Shown here: positions 36,068 through 45,324 of the stretch, piece after piece | Layout of the letters: each line of letters starts with the position of its first letter | Numbering within the stretch: the stretch's first letter is position 1 | DNA from: Oceanobacillus neutriphilus | Lineage (GTDB): Bacteria; Bacillota; Bacilli; Bacillales; Amphibacillaceae | Length of the DNA: 61,874 bases | Direction: 5' to 3' | NCBI RefSeq assembly: GCF_014645515.1 | Contig: NZ_BMLW01000022.1 | Location: 295 to 62,168, forward strand | Made by a program: the position numbers and the translations under genes | The notes under the pieces: model-generated | What the model saw: the letters and a program-made list of their open reading frames with translations, nothing else | Database searches by the model: none | Told to the model about the DNA's origin: nothing

Positions 36068-37160
36068 TTTTTTCTCCCTCCCGATAAACTTCTTTTCCTT
36101 TTATAAACGTGCGGACTGCTCTTGAAGTTAGACTGAGTGGATGCCCATTCCATAAAACCAAGTCAGCAAATAAGCCTTCTTGAATATCGCCCGTTTTGTG
36201 CTCGATATTTAATAGTTTGGCAGCATCTTTTGTTAAAGCATTTAATACCTGCTGTTCCGGGACACCATTTTTTACAGCAAGAGAGCCCTCTAATTGCAGA
36301 TGGGTTACAGAATTAGTTGGATGGTCTGTAGAAAATGTATAATTTATTGCTTGTTTATAGAAGAAATAGTAGTCGGCTGGATCCAAATTTTTTAGTTCCG
36401 CTCTTTCTATTGGCTGAAAATAAGGACCTGCAACAATTGCTTTAGGATAGTTTAATATTGGATTTTTTAATTTTCTATGTTCTGTAGCATGAACTAATAC
36501 AAAATCTATGCCAAATTCGTCTGCAATTCTATAGGCTGTGGCAATATCATCAGCGCGATGACAGCGAATAAAAAAGAGTTCCTCTTTAAGGTTCTTTTCT
36601 TTTTGTAGATTAGTTAAAGATTTCCGGATTTTGTGGGCAATCCCCATACGGGTTAAGGGAGTACCGGTCCGTTCCCAAAAAATACTCTTGGGAACGTCTC
36701 CCATGGAATAGGAATACCCCAGCTTTTTATGAAGAACCATATCTTCAACGGTAGGACCATGAGTATGAATGACTGCAGTGCGCGCTCCAACAATACTTTT
36801 TGCCGATGAAACGATATGAGCAGCTGTAACACCAGAAGAAACAGCATCATTAAAGGCTTTATCGAATGGATATATACCATCCAATACATGCAGCTTTTCG
36901 CTTTTTGTTTCGTCTGGTTCCAGGCTGTCATTACCTTCCCAGCGGATTCCTTTTTCTATCAACCCGATTTGCGAACAAGTATCAATAAAACCGGGAGTCA
37001 GAAATAAATCGGAGCCATTAATAACAGAAGTATGATTAGGAATATGGTTTCCAGGTAAAATAGCATCGATTTTTTCATCTTTTATGATGATTGTCTTTTT
37101 GGAAAAACTGCCTGATTCAGAAGAATAAGTATTAATATTTCTAATAGCTGTTTCGGTCAT
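36051..37160 (-). CDS. Amidohydrolase paralog lacking the HxH metal motif
   Basis: About 369 residues, clearly related to the neighbouring amidohydrolase (shared HRADDIATA, ATEH and TDHP segments). Where its partner has IDIHTHVG, it reads IDTCSQIG, so both first metal ligands are lost. The second-half ligands (CHRADD, VHATEH, STDHP) remain. It may bind one metal, be a regulatory or structural partner, or have a changed reaction. ATG 37160 has a GCGGGTG site; a TTG at 37178 is an alternative. The sequence shows no frameshift, so the change appears selected. Confidence 0.85.
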   Translation of the reverse strand: MTETAIRNINTYSSESGSFSKKTIIIKDEKIDAILPGNHIPNHTSVINGSDLFLTPGFIDTCSQIGLIEKGIRWEGNDSLEPDETKSEKLHVLDGIYPFDKAFNDAVSSGVTAAHIVSSAKSIVGARTAVIHTHGPTVEDMVLHKKLGYSYSMGDVPKSIFWERTGTPLTRMGIAHKIRKSLTNLQKEKNLKEELFFIRCHRADDIATAYRIADEFGIDFVLVHATEHRKLKNPILNYPKAIVAGPYFQPIERAELKNLDPADYYFFYKQAINYTFSTDHPTNSVTHLQLEGSLAVKNGVPEQQVLNALTKDAAKLLNIEHKTGDIQEGLFADLVLWNGHPLSLTSRAVRTFIKGKEVYREGEKNASYI

Positions 37161-37246
37161 TTTTACACCCGCTTTCAAAGTTTCATATAAGAAAGAAAAG
37201 CAGAGGAATAAACTCTACTTTTCTTTTGTAATTTTATTCTTGAATA

Positions 37247-38860
37247 CTATTCCTCGAGCCAAACATTTGCGCCGTTCGGACTTACTACGTTAATGGACAT
37301 GTCAGCAGATATTTCAAAGCCTTTTACCTTAGGGCTGATGGCTGCAGTTGAGTCTTGATTGTCAATCTCAATTCGGGAATAATCTCCCATGATAATTTTT
37401 ATTGCTTCTTGGTAAAGCGCTGCTCTTTCTTCTTGATCTACACTTTCTGTAAGAGCCTGATCTAATAACTTGTCTACTTCTTCATTAGAGTAACCTCTTC
37501 CATTACCTAATGAGCCGATTTGATCAGAATGGAACAACTGATTCAAAAAGAAGTACGGGTCTGGATACCAGGACCAGCCGCCAATAGACATAGGAGCATT
37601 ATTCTTGGAAACTGTATCACTAAGCGTTCCCCATTCAACTACTTTGATTTCTACATCTATATTTAAATTTTCTTTCATTTGATTCTGGAAAATAGTAGCA
37701 GTTGGAACACGGGCTTCGCCAACATAGATTTCTGTACTAAATCCATCTGCATATTCGGTTTCAGATAAAATTTCTTTTGCTTCTTCAGGACTATATTCTG
37801 GTTTGTATTGCTCTAGATCCTCTGTGTATCCCCATGATTCTTGAGGGATAGGTGCGTAGGAAACGGAAGCACCTCCATATTGATTTGCTCCGGAAACAAG
37901 TTCTTCTACATTTGTAGCCTTGTAGATTGCTTCTCGGACTTTTGGATCAGCAGTTGGTCCTTTCTGGTTATTCAGATCAAGATAAGTAATTGACAAACCT
38001 GGTTCCGAAAGTAATTCGAGTTCTGGATCCTGCTCAATAACTTCTCTGCTTTGTCCTTTAATATCTGTAGCAATATCAATATCACCAGATCGAAGTGCAT
38101 TGGTCATCATGTTAGGGTCTGAAATGATGGTATAAACGACACTATCAATGTGAGGTTTTTCTCCCCAATAATTATCGTGTCTTTCCAGATCAACTTTCTG
38201 GTCTGTTTGCCAATCTTTCAATTGAAATGGTCCAGTGCCCACTAAATGAGAACCAAATTGTTCTCCCCAGCCTTCCACTTCTTCTTCTGGAACGATAATA
38301 TTTCCTTTGTCTGTCAGCATAGCGAGTAATGCTGCATTTGGTTCTGTCAGGTGAATGGTTATTTCAAATTCGTCATTTACTTCTACACTTTCTACACCAG
38401 TCAGCCTGTTCATAACAGATTCATTAGCTGATCGTTCGAGACTGTATTTCACATCATCAGCTGTCATCTGTCTGCCATCTTGATATTCCCCAGGTTGAAA
38501 GTAGACATCATCTCTTAACTTGAAGGTATATGATTTCAAATCTTCTGAGGTTTCCCATTCTGTAGCGATAGACGGTTCAAAATCACTAAAATCTTTATTA
38601 TAAACGATAAGCGTATCTCCAATTGATCTCATAATTTGAGATTCATAAACGCCTGTATAGCGTACAGGGTCTAGTGTATTAGGATTGGAAGAAAGACCAA
38701 TGTTCAAGGTTCCTCCGTCTACCGGTTCTCCTGACTCATCCTCTGCACTGCCATTTCCTGAAGATTCTGCATCTCCATCAGAGGAGCAAGCTCCTAAAGT
38801 AAAAAGGATACATATAAACCCAAAGACTAAAAGTAACGACTTTAAATTGAGTGATTTCAT
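37247..38860 (-). CDS. Family-5 (peptide-type) substrate-binding lipoprotein
   Basis: A 537-residue SBP_bac_5 lipoprotein. The signal ends at LGACSS (Cys25) with an S/D/E/G-rich linker, then comes the DppA/OppA-like core with NTLDPVRYT, SYTFKLRDDVYFQPG and RSANESV. It presents peptide-like ligands to the DppBCDF transporter encoded divergently. The start follows AAGGAGAG. First gene of the leftward operon leading into the two amidohydrolases and aroM. Confidence 0.93.
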   Translation of the reverse strand: MKSLNLKSLLLVFGFICILFTLGACSSDGDAESSGNGSAEDESGEPVDGGTLNIGLSSNPNTLDPVRYTGVYESQIMRSIGDTLIVYNKDFSDFEPSIATEWETSEDLKSYTFKLRDDVYFQPGEYQDGRQMTADDVKYSLERSANESVMNRLTGVESVEVNDEFEITIHLTEPNAALLAMLTDKGNIIVPEEEVEGWGEQFGSHLVGTGPFQLKDWQTDQKVDLERHDNYWGEKPHIDSVVYTIISDPNMMTNALRSGDIDIATDIKGQSREVIEQDPELELLSEPGLSITYLDLNNQKGPTADPKVREAIYKATNVEELVSGANQYGGASVSYAPIPQESWGYTEDLEQYKPEYSPEEAKEILSETEYADGFSTEIYVGEARVPTATIFQNQMKENLNIDVEIKVVEWGTLSDTVSKNNAPMSIGGWSWYPDPYFFLNQLFHSDQIGSLGNGRGYSNEEVDKLLDQALTESVDQEERAALYQEAIKIIMGDYSRIEIDNQDSTAAISPKVKGFEISADMSINVVSPNGANVWLEE

Positions 38861-38884
38861 TTTTTCTCTCCTTTTTGGTTTATT

Positions 38885-38903
38885 TGATTCATAATGTGAA
38901 TCA
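38885..38903. promoter_or_regulatory. Palindromic operator candidate 1
   Basis: TGATTCA-TAATG-TGAATCA is a perfect interrupted palindrome 25 bases upstream of the binding-protein start. A matching site lies at the other edge of the divergent region. Confidence 0.6.
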
Positions 38904-38993
38904 GTAATTCGAATAAAGAATTAATAATAAATCTAGCACAACTAGTAATGTAATGTAAATAGTTTTTTGTAAATTCTAATTAAATAAATTAAT

Positions 38994-39021
38994 TTGACAA
39001 ATTTATATTTACAAATATATT
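38994..39021 (+). promoter_or_regulatory. Sigma-A promoter of the dpp-type operon
   Basis: TTGACA and TATATT are 16 bases apart, about 80 bases before the first permease gene and between the two palindromes. Confidence 0.65.
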
Positions 39022-39062
39022 TTCAAGTGCTAAACTGTTTTTTAATTCATATATCAAACCAT

Positions 39063-39081
39063 TGATTCACATAATGAATAA
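39063..39081. promoter_or_regulatory. Palindromic operator candidate 2
   Basis: TGATTCA-CATAA-TGAATAA repeats the pattern of the first palindrome with one changed base in the arms. It lies just before the GGAGG ribosome site of the permease gene, downstream of the promoter, where a bound repressor would act as a roadblock. Confidence 0.6.
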
Positions 39082-39098
39082 AATTGGAGGGATAAAAA

Positions 39099-40064
39099 TT
39101 GGGAAAGTACATTTTCAGCAGACTGATAAATATGATTCCAACATTATTTGTTGTAGCTATTATCGTATTTTTAATTACGAGAATGATTCCTGGAGACCCC
39201 GCTTCCGTTATGCTTGGACCGCAGGCAAGCAGAGAAGATGTGGAGGCGCTAACTGAAGCTTTAGGATTAAATGAACCAATCCATATTCAATTTCTGCAGT
39301 ATATCGGGAATTTATTGAAAGGACATTTTGGGGTTTCATTATCTTATAACCAGCCAATTACAGATTTAATTATCAATCGGTTCCCCAATACAGTTATTTT
39401 AGCGGTAAGTGCATTAATCATTGCTTTTATGATAGGCGTTCCCGCTGGGATAATTTCTGCTTCAAAGCAAAATTCTCTTATCGATTATTCCATTACTACT
39501 ATCTCTTTAATCGGGGTATCCATGCCAATTTTTTGGCTGGGGGTCATGCTTGTTCTATATTTTAGTGTCAATTTAGGCTGGTTTCCTGCAACCGGGATGG
39601 GGTCCATGGCAGACGGTTTTATCAGCTATCTAAAGCATTTAATCCTGCCAAGTATTACGCTTGCCACCATACCGACGGCAACATTTGCACGGATAACACG
39701 CTCAAGCATGCTGGAGGTAATTACACAGGATTATATTAAAACGGCACGTTCGAAAGGAATCAGTGAATTTATTGTCATTTTTAAGCATGCCTTTAAGAAT
39801 GCATTTAACCCACTGTTAACAGTATTAGGTCTGCAAATTTCCTCGTTACTTGGGGGAGCTGTATTGACTGAAACGATATTCAGCTGGCCGGGGATGGGGC
39901 TTCTAATCATTGATGCCATCGAAAAAAGAGATTTTGTAGTAGTGCAGAGCACCGTACTATTTATTGCTTTAATTTTTGTAATTGTCAATTTAGTTGTAGA
40001 TATTTTATATAAAGTTGTCAATCCGAAAATTAGCTACTCTACAAATAAAGGAGGTACAAAATAA
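39099..40064 (+). CDS. Dpp/Opp-type ABC transporter permease (DppB-like)
   Basis: A 321-residue inner-membrane permease with six helices, opening IFSRLINMIPTLFVVAIIVF and carrying the coupling motif region around DYIKTARSKGISE. The start is TTG 39099, 8 bases after GGAGG. First gene of the rightward operon; its stop codon overlaps the start of the second permease. Confidence 0.94.
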   Translation: MGKYIFSRLINMIPTLFVVAIIVFLITRMIPGDPASVMLGPQASREDVEALTEALGLNEPIHIQFLQYIGNLLKGHFGVSLSYNQPITDLIINRFPNTVILAVSALIIAFMIGVPAGIISASKQNSLIDYSITTISLIGVSMPIFWLGVMLVLYFSVNLGWFPATGMGSMADGFISYLKHLILPSITLATIPTATFARITRSSMLEVITQDYIKTARSKGISEFIVIFKHAFKNAFNPLLTVLGLQISSLLGGAVLTETIFSWPGMGLLIIDAIEKRDFVVVQSTVLFIALIFVIVNLVVDILYKVVNPKISYSTNKGGTK

Positions 40065-40957
40065 TGACCTCAATACAAGCTGAAGAAGAGATTGTTAAAA
40101 CAATGGAAGACAAAAGGAAAAAAGAACAATCTTTATTTAGAAAACTAATTAAGAATAGACTTGCTGCGTTTGGTTTAATCGTTATTTTTCTATTAATCAT
40201 TACTGCTATTTTTGCACCCTTAATAGCCACACATGATCCAAATACAATGGATGTAACGAAAGCACTGCTTGGTGTGGGTGAGCAGGGTTATTTATTAGGA
40301 ACGGATAACTTTGGGAGAGATATATTCAGCAGAATTGTTTATGGTTCCAGAATTTCTTTGATTGTTGGAATTGCTGCCGTTTTATTTGGGGCGGTAATCG
40401 GATCTTTATTGGGAGTAGCAGCCGGATACTTTGGCGGGAAATTAGACTCTGTTATTATGCGGTTTATGGATGGATTATTTGCCTTTCCATTTATCCTGCT
40501 GGCAATTACATTAATGACAGTTTTGGGACAAGGCCTCATCAATGTCATTATAGCGATAGGAATTGCGAATGTTCCAGGGTTTGCAAGGGTTGTACGTGGC
40601 CAAGTGCTAGGGGTGAAAGAATCAGAATTTATAGAAGTTACCCGGTCATTAGGAGCTAAACATAGAAGAATTATTTTTCAGCATGTATTACCAAATAGTC
40701 TCGCTCCAATTATTGTTTATGCCACCATGAGCGTTGCCGGTGCCATTATTTCTGAAGCTGCTTTAAGCTTTCTGGGATTAGGAGTACAGCCGCCGACTGC
40801 TTCGTGGGGAAGCATATTGAAGGATGGAAAAGATTTTCTTGTATTAAATCCAAACATGGCCACCTTTTCAGGCCTGTCAATTTTAATAACCGTTCTTAGT
40901 ATTAATTTATTTGGCGATGGTTTACGTGATGCTCTGGATCCTAAAATGAAAGTATAA
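40064..40957 (+). CDS. Dpp/Opp-type ABC transporter permease (DppC-like)
   Basis: A 297-residue permease with an N-terminal cytoplasmic stretch, six helices and the coupling loop FIEVTRSLGAKHRRIIFQHVL. It contains the family signature GTDNFGRDIFSR. It pairs with the DppB-like protein; the start ATG follows GGAGGTAC and overlaps the previous stop. Confidence 0.95.
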   Translation: MTSIQAEEEIVKTMEDKRKKEQSLFRKLIKNRLAAFGLIVIFLLIITAIFAPLIATHDPNTMDVTKALLGVGEQGYLLGTDNFGRDIFSRIVYGSRISLIVGIAAVLFGAVIGSLLGVAAGYFGGKLDSVIMRFMDGLFAFPFILLAITLMTVLGQGLINVIIAIGIANVPGFARVVRGQVLGVKESEFIEVTRSLGAKHRRIIFQHVLPNSLAPIIVYATMSVAGAIISEAALSFLGLGVQPPTASWGSILKDGKDFLVLNPNMATFSGLSILITVLSINLFGDGLRDALDPKMKV

Positions 40958-40975
40958 CTAAGGGAGGTTACTTGA

Positions 40976-42007
40976 ATGTCAGATATGCTGCTAAAAGTGG
41001 AAAATTTAGAGGTTCAGTTTCGTTCAGGCTCAACTTTAACAAAGGCAGTGAACGGAGTCAGTTTTTCATTAAACAGAAAAGAAAATATTGGAATAGTCGG
41101 TGAATCCGGATCTGGGAAAAGTGTAACAGCTACTTCATTGCTGCGGCTCATTCCGGACCCTCCAGGAAAAATAACAGGCGGTAAAATAATTTTTGAAGAT
41201 AAGGATCTGCTGAAGCTGTCTGATAAGGCAATGAGAAAGATACGCGGAAATGAGATTTCAATGATTTTTCAGGATCCTTCTACAAGCTTAAACCCGGTTT
41301 ATACAGTTGGAAATCAAATAGTAGAATCGATAGAAACACATCAGCATCTTAATAGAAAAGAAGCAAAAGAAAAAGCTGTCCATATGCTTGAATTAGTTGG
41401 CATACCAGAAGCAAGAAAAAGATTCAGCATGTACCCGCATGAATTTTCAGGAGGAATGCGGCAGAGAGTAATGATCGCAATTGCTTTAGCTTGTAATCCT
41501 AAACTATTAATTGCCGATGAACCTACAACCGCATTAGATGTAACGGTGCAGGCACAAATTTTAAATTTAATGAAGGATTTACAGCATTCTATCGATACTT
41601 CTATTATCATGATTACTCATGATTTGGGGGTAATCTGGGAAAGCTGCGATAAAGTGCTTGTGATGTATGCAGGGAATGTAGTTGAATCAGGAACAGTGCA
41701 AGAAATACATGATAATCCATTGCATCCTTATACATGGGGATTATTAGATTCACAGATTACGGAAAGTGTATCCAGCGAGGAAGAATTAAGCACTATACCA
41801 GGAAGCCCTCCAGATTTAAGCTTAGACATTTCGGGATGTCCTTTTGCGGCAAGGTGTCCTTTTGCAGAGGAGATATGCTTGGAAAAGACACCTGAAATGA
41901 TAGAAGCAGCGGAAGGACATTTTACAGCCTGTCATTTTCAGACGAAGGAGCATCGATTAGATAGAAAGGAGGCGAAGGTAGATGACAGAAGCAATATTAA
42001 AAGTTAG
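40976..42007 (+). CDS. Dpp/Opp-type ABC transporter ATPase (DppD-like)
   Basis: A 343-residue ATPase: Walker A GESGSGKSV, signature FSGGMRQRVMIAIAL and Walker B LLIADEPTTALDV. The C-terminal oligopeptide-transporter extension has four spaced Cys (GCPFAARCPF...EEIC...TACH), the pattern thought to hold an iron-sulphur cluster in DppD. The ATG follows GGGAGG. Its end overlaps the next ATPase gene by 26 bases. Confidence 0.95.
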   Translation: MSDMLLKVENLEVQFRSGSTLTKAVNGVSFSLNRKENIGIVGESGSGKSVTATSLLRLIPDPPGKITGGKIIFEDKDLLKLSDKAMRKIRGNEISMIFQDPSTSLNPVYTVGNQIVESIETHQHLNRKEAKEKAVHMLELVGIPEARKRFSMYPHEFSGGMRQRVMIAIALACNPKLLIADEPTTALDVTVQAQILNLMKDLQHSIDTSIIMITHDLGVIWESCDKVLVMYAGNVVESGTVQEIHDNPLHPYTWGLLDSQITESVSSEEELSTIPGSPPDLSLDISGCPFAARCPFAEEICLEKTPEMIEAAEGHFTACHFQTKEHRLDRKEAKVDDRSNIKS

Positions 42008-43013
42008 AAATTTAACAAAACACTTTCATCTTGATAGTCCGATACCATTTAAAAAGTCAGATCAAAGTGTAAAAGCTGTAGATGGAGTCAGCTTTGATGT
42101 ATTTCAGGGAGAGACACTCGGTGTGGTTGGTGAATCCGGATGTGGAAAATCAACGATGGCCCGGTTAGTCAACCAGCTGATTACACCGACAAAAGGTACT
42201 GTAGAGCTGAATGGAGAAAACTTAGTGGATATGAATAAAGAGCGATTAAGGGTTTTCAGAAAAACAATTCAGATGGTGTTTCAGGATCCATTCGCTTCAT
42301 TAGACCCAAGAAAAACAGTCGGAGAGTTAATTGCGGAGCCGCTGGTTATTCATAAAATTGGGAATAAAGCTTCCCGGAGAGAACGTGTGAAAGAATTATT
42401 AGAGGTTGTCGGGCTGAGAGGCTCTCATTCAGGGAGATACCCACATGAGTTTTCAGGAGGACAAAGACAAAGGATAAATATTGCCCGGGCGCTTGCACTG
42501 AACCCGGATGTCATTATTTGTGATGAGCCCGTTTCAGCGTTAGACGTATCCGTTCAGGCACAAGTTATTAATCTTTTAAAGAAATTACAAAAAGATTTTA
42601 ACCTGACTTATATTTTTATTTCACATGATCTTAATGTAGTTCGCTATATGTGTGATCGGATAGCAGTCATGTATTTAGGAAAAATTGTTGAGATGGGAAC
42701 TTATAAAGAAATTTATGAGGATTCCAAGCACCCTTATACGAGGGCACTTTTATCCTCCATTCCGAAAGAGAGTCCGAATGAAGTGAAAGAAAGAATTATT
42801 TTGAGCGGTTCTGTTCCAAGTCCGATTAATCCGCCATCTGGTTGTCATTTTCATGAAAGATGTCCATTCGCAATGGAAATTTGTAAAATAAAACCTCCAG
42901 AATTAATGGATGTCGGCAATGGTCACCAATCATCCTGTCATTTATTAGAGCTGGAAAATAATCCAATGAAAGCTATACCAACAAAGAAAAAGGAGGAATT
43001 GAAATGTCATTAA
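41982..43013 (+). CDS. Dpp/Opp-type ABC transporter ATPase (DppF-like)
   Basis: A 343-residue second ATPase: Walker A GESGCGKST, Q-loop VFQDPFASLDPR, signature FSGGQRQRINIARAL and Walker B IICDEPVSALDV. The C-terminus has the CHFHERCPF...C Cys set. The start follows GGAGGCGAAG inside the dppD-like gene. It completes the transporter. Confidence 0.95.
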   Translation: MTEAILKVRNLTKHFHLDSPIPFKKSDQSVKAVDGVSFDVFQGETLGVVGESGCGKSTMARLVNQLITPTKGTVELNGENLVDMNKERLRVFRKTIQMVFQDPFASLDPRKTVGELIAEPLVIHKIGNKASRRERVKELLEVVGLRGSHSGRYPHEFSGGQRQRINIARALALNPDVIICDEPVSALDVSVQAQVINLLKKLQKDFNLTYIFISHDLNVVRYMCDRIAVMYLGKIVEMGTYKEIYEDSKHPYTRALLSSIPKESPNEVKERIILSGSVPSPINPPSGCHFHERCPFAMEICKIKPPELMDVGNGHQSSCHLLELENNPMKAIPTKKKEELKCH

Positions 43014-43954
43014 AATATGTTATAGAAGTTTATGAATTAATGGATAATCTAAATGTTACAGGGGAAGATGTGAAAAACTTTTTATGGGGAGTAAACAGCG
43101 ATAGCCAGGTAGAAGTAAAAACAGTAGAAGGGGATGAAGGCTCTACTGATTTTGTTAAAATAACCATCCCTGGAGAAAATGGTAAATCAAAAGGAGGTAA
43201 TGCACCGACTTTAGGAATTATTGGCAGGCTCGGGGGGATTGGGGCACGTCCCGAACTAAAAGGGTTTGTTTCTGACGGAGATGGTGCGCTATCTTGTATT
43301 TCAGCGGCTGCTAAATTGCTGGATATGCAAAATAAGGGTGATATTTTAAATGGAGATATTATCTTAACTACACATATTTGTCCAACAGCACCGACATTGC
43401 CGCACGACCCAGTTCCATTTATGAATTCACCAGTAGATATTTTAACGATGAACAAGCATGAAGTTGCAGAAGAAATGGATGGAATTCTATCAATTGATAC
43501 TACCAAAGGTAACATGATTACAAATCATCGCGGATTCGCCCTGACACCAACTATAAAGGAAGGCTATATTTTAAAAGTAAGTGATGATTTGTTACATATT
43601 TATACCCAATCTGCCGGAATTCTTCCAGTAACCATGCCAATTACTACGCAAGACATCACTCCATATGGTAATGGCGTCTATCATGTGAATAGTATCCTTC
43701 AGCCGGCAGTTGCTACATCCAGTCCGGTTGTTGGAGTTGCGATCACAACGGAAACAGCAGTTGCTGGATGTGGTACTGGAGCTACACACTTAATCGATGT
43801 AGAACAGGCAGTCAGATTTGTTATAGAAGTTGCAAAGCTTTTTGGTGAAAATAAATGCTCTTTTTATGATAAGAAGGAGTTTGCCCATTTAGAAAGCTTA
43901 TATGGAAAAATGACGCAGCTGCAAACACCTGGAAAAAAGGAGGCAATAAAATAG
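43004..43954 (+). CDS. DUF1177 family protein
   Basis: A 316-residue protein of the uncharacterised DUF1177 family. It is soluble, with LGIIGRLGGIGARPELKGFVSDGDGA, 'THICPTAPTLPHDPVPFM' and a late VAGCGTGATHLIDVEQA segment. The conserved Asp, His and Cys in these loops would suit a hydrolase or metal-binding enzyme, but no activity is known to me. ATG 43004 follows AGGAGG and overlaps the ATPase gene. Its place between a peptide-type importer and an M20 hydrolase links it to breakdown of the imported compound. Confidence 0.88.
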   Translation: MSLKYVIEVYELMDNLNVTGEDVKNFLWGVNSDSQVEVKTVEGDEGSTDFVKITIPGENGKSKGGNAPTLGIIGRLGGIGARPELKGFVSDGDGALSCISAAAKLLDMQNKGDILNGDIILTTHICPTAPTLPHDPVPFMNSPVDILTMNKHEVAEEMDGILSIDTTKGNMITNHRGFALTPTIKEGYILKVSDDLLHIYTQSAGILPVTMPITTQDITPYGNGVYHVNSILQPAVATSSPVVGVAITTETAVAGCGTGATHLIDVEQAVRFVIEVAKLFGENKCSFYDKKEFAHLESLYGKMTQLQTPGKKEAIK

Positions 43955-43955
43955 T

Positions 43956-45224
43956 ATGGTAAATAAACAAGAATTAAAAGATAAGGTCATTAAAGAAGTA
44001 GAAGCATGTAAAGAAGAGTTAATTGATTTGTGCAGCTCTTTAATAAAAATTCCCAGTGAAAATCCTCCAGGTGATTCCACGGAAATAAGCCGGTTCATTG
44101 AAAATTATCTAAAAAAATTCGGAACAGAGGTAGATTTCTATGAATCTGCTGATAAAATGTATAATCTCGTTTCCAGCATCGGTTCGGAAGAAGGAAAACA
44201 CTTAATCTACTGCGGCCATACGGATGTTGTTCCAGCAGGAAATCTGGAAAAGTGGGACTTCGACCCGTTTTCCGGAGAGGTAAAAGATGGCTGGATGTTA
44301 GGAAGAGGAGCCAGCGACATGAAGGCTGGGCTTTCCGGAATCATATTTGCCTTTACCATATTAAAGCGTCTTCAAATTAAATTACCAGGGAAACTTTCCC
44401 TTGCTATTGTTCCGGATGAAGAGACTGGTGGAGATTATGGTGTACCGTGGTTACTTAAAAACAAAATCATACATGGAGACGGCTGTTTAATTGCAGAACC
44501 ATCATCACCGTATAATCCAACTGTTGCACAAAAAGGCTCTTATTGGTTTGAACTGGAGGTATTTGGTGAACCGGGACATGGAAGCCTATCCCCCTTAGCC
44601 GGAAAAAATGCGATCACAGATGCAGTACGTGCTATAAGAGAAATTCAGAAATTATGGGATATTCAAATCAAAATGCCAGAAGAAGTGGAGCAATTAATTC
44701 ATGTATCACAAAAATATATGAGAGAGGTTGAAAAGGATAGAGAAGCATTTATGCCGGTTCTTGAACATATTACAGTAAATATAGGCACGATTGAAGGCGG
44801 CACAAAATCAAATGTCATTCCGGAAAATTGTAAAGTAAAAGTTGACTGCCGGCTGCCATTTGGTATTACAGAGAAAGAGGTAACCGATTTTTTACATGAA
44901 AAACTAGGAGAATTGGGTATTGATTATAAAATTCGTCCGTTTGGATTCAGAAGCAACGCCAATTTTACAGACTCCAATGATCCAGTGTGTAAAGCGATTG
45001 TAGATAATATTTCCTCTGTAACAGGGCATGAGGCATATGGAGTGATGCAGTGGGCCAGCAGCGATGCAAGACATTTCAGAGATTACAATATTCCTGTTCT
45101 TCAGTATGGCCCGGCATTTTTGCCAACAATTCATGGCTATAATGAGAGAGTTCAGGTAGAACAAATTATAACTTGTGCAAAGGTATATGCAGCAGCTGTG
45201 ATAGATTTTCTTTACGCGGAGTAA
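43956..45224 (+). CDS. M20 family metallo-hydrolase (ArgE/DapE/acylase type)
   Basis: A 422-residue two-domain amidohydrolase. Metal ligands are visible in IYCGHTDVVPAG, GRGASDMKAG, PDEETGGDYG and the late THGYNER-like 'TIHGYNERV'. A dimerisation domain with GHGSLSP interrupts the catalytic domain. Such enzymes cut N-acyl, N-carbamoyl or N-succinyl amino acids or dipeptides. It starts two bases after the DUF1177 stop (ribosome site AAGGAGG) and is the last gene of the rightward operon. Confidence 0.93.
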   Translation: MVNKQELKDKVIKEVEACKEELIDLCSSLIKIPSENPPGDSTEISRFIENYLKKFGTEVDFYESADKMYNLVSSIGSEEGKHLIYCGHTDVVPAGNLEKWDFDPFSGEVKDGWMLGRGASDMKAGLSGIIFAFTILKRLQIKLPGKLSLAIVPDEETGGDYGVPWLLKNKIIHGDGCLIAEPSSPYNPTVAQKGSYWFELEVFGEPGHGSLSPLAGKNAITDAVRAIREIQKLWDIQIKMPEEVEQLIHVSQKYMREVEKDREAFMPVLEHITVNIGTIEGGTKSNVIPENCKVKVDCRLPFGITEKEVTDFLHEKLGELGIDYKIRPFGFRSNANFTDSNDPVCKAIVDNISSVTGHEAYGVMQWASSDARHFRDYNIPVLQYGPAFLPTIHGYNERVQVEQIITCAKVYAAAVIDFLYAE

Positions 45225-45324
45225 TAAAAAGTGTGAAAATATGTAATTACTCTGTTTATTTGAAATTATATGTTAAGATAGGGCTAAATGCTTTCAGACT
45301 CTAGATGATAAGTTGGGGATGCTA

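Noticed and set aside
43030..43515. 161-codon minus-strand reading frame
   Set aside because: It lies wholly inside the DUF1177 gene on the other strand, has no ribosome site and has Ser/Pro-rich shadow composition.
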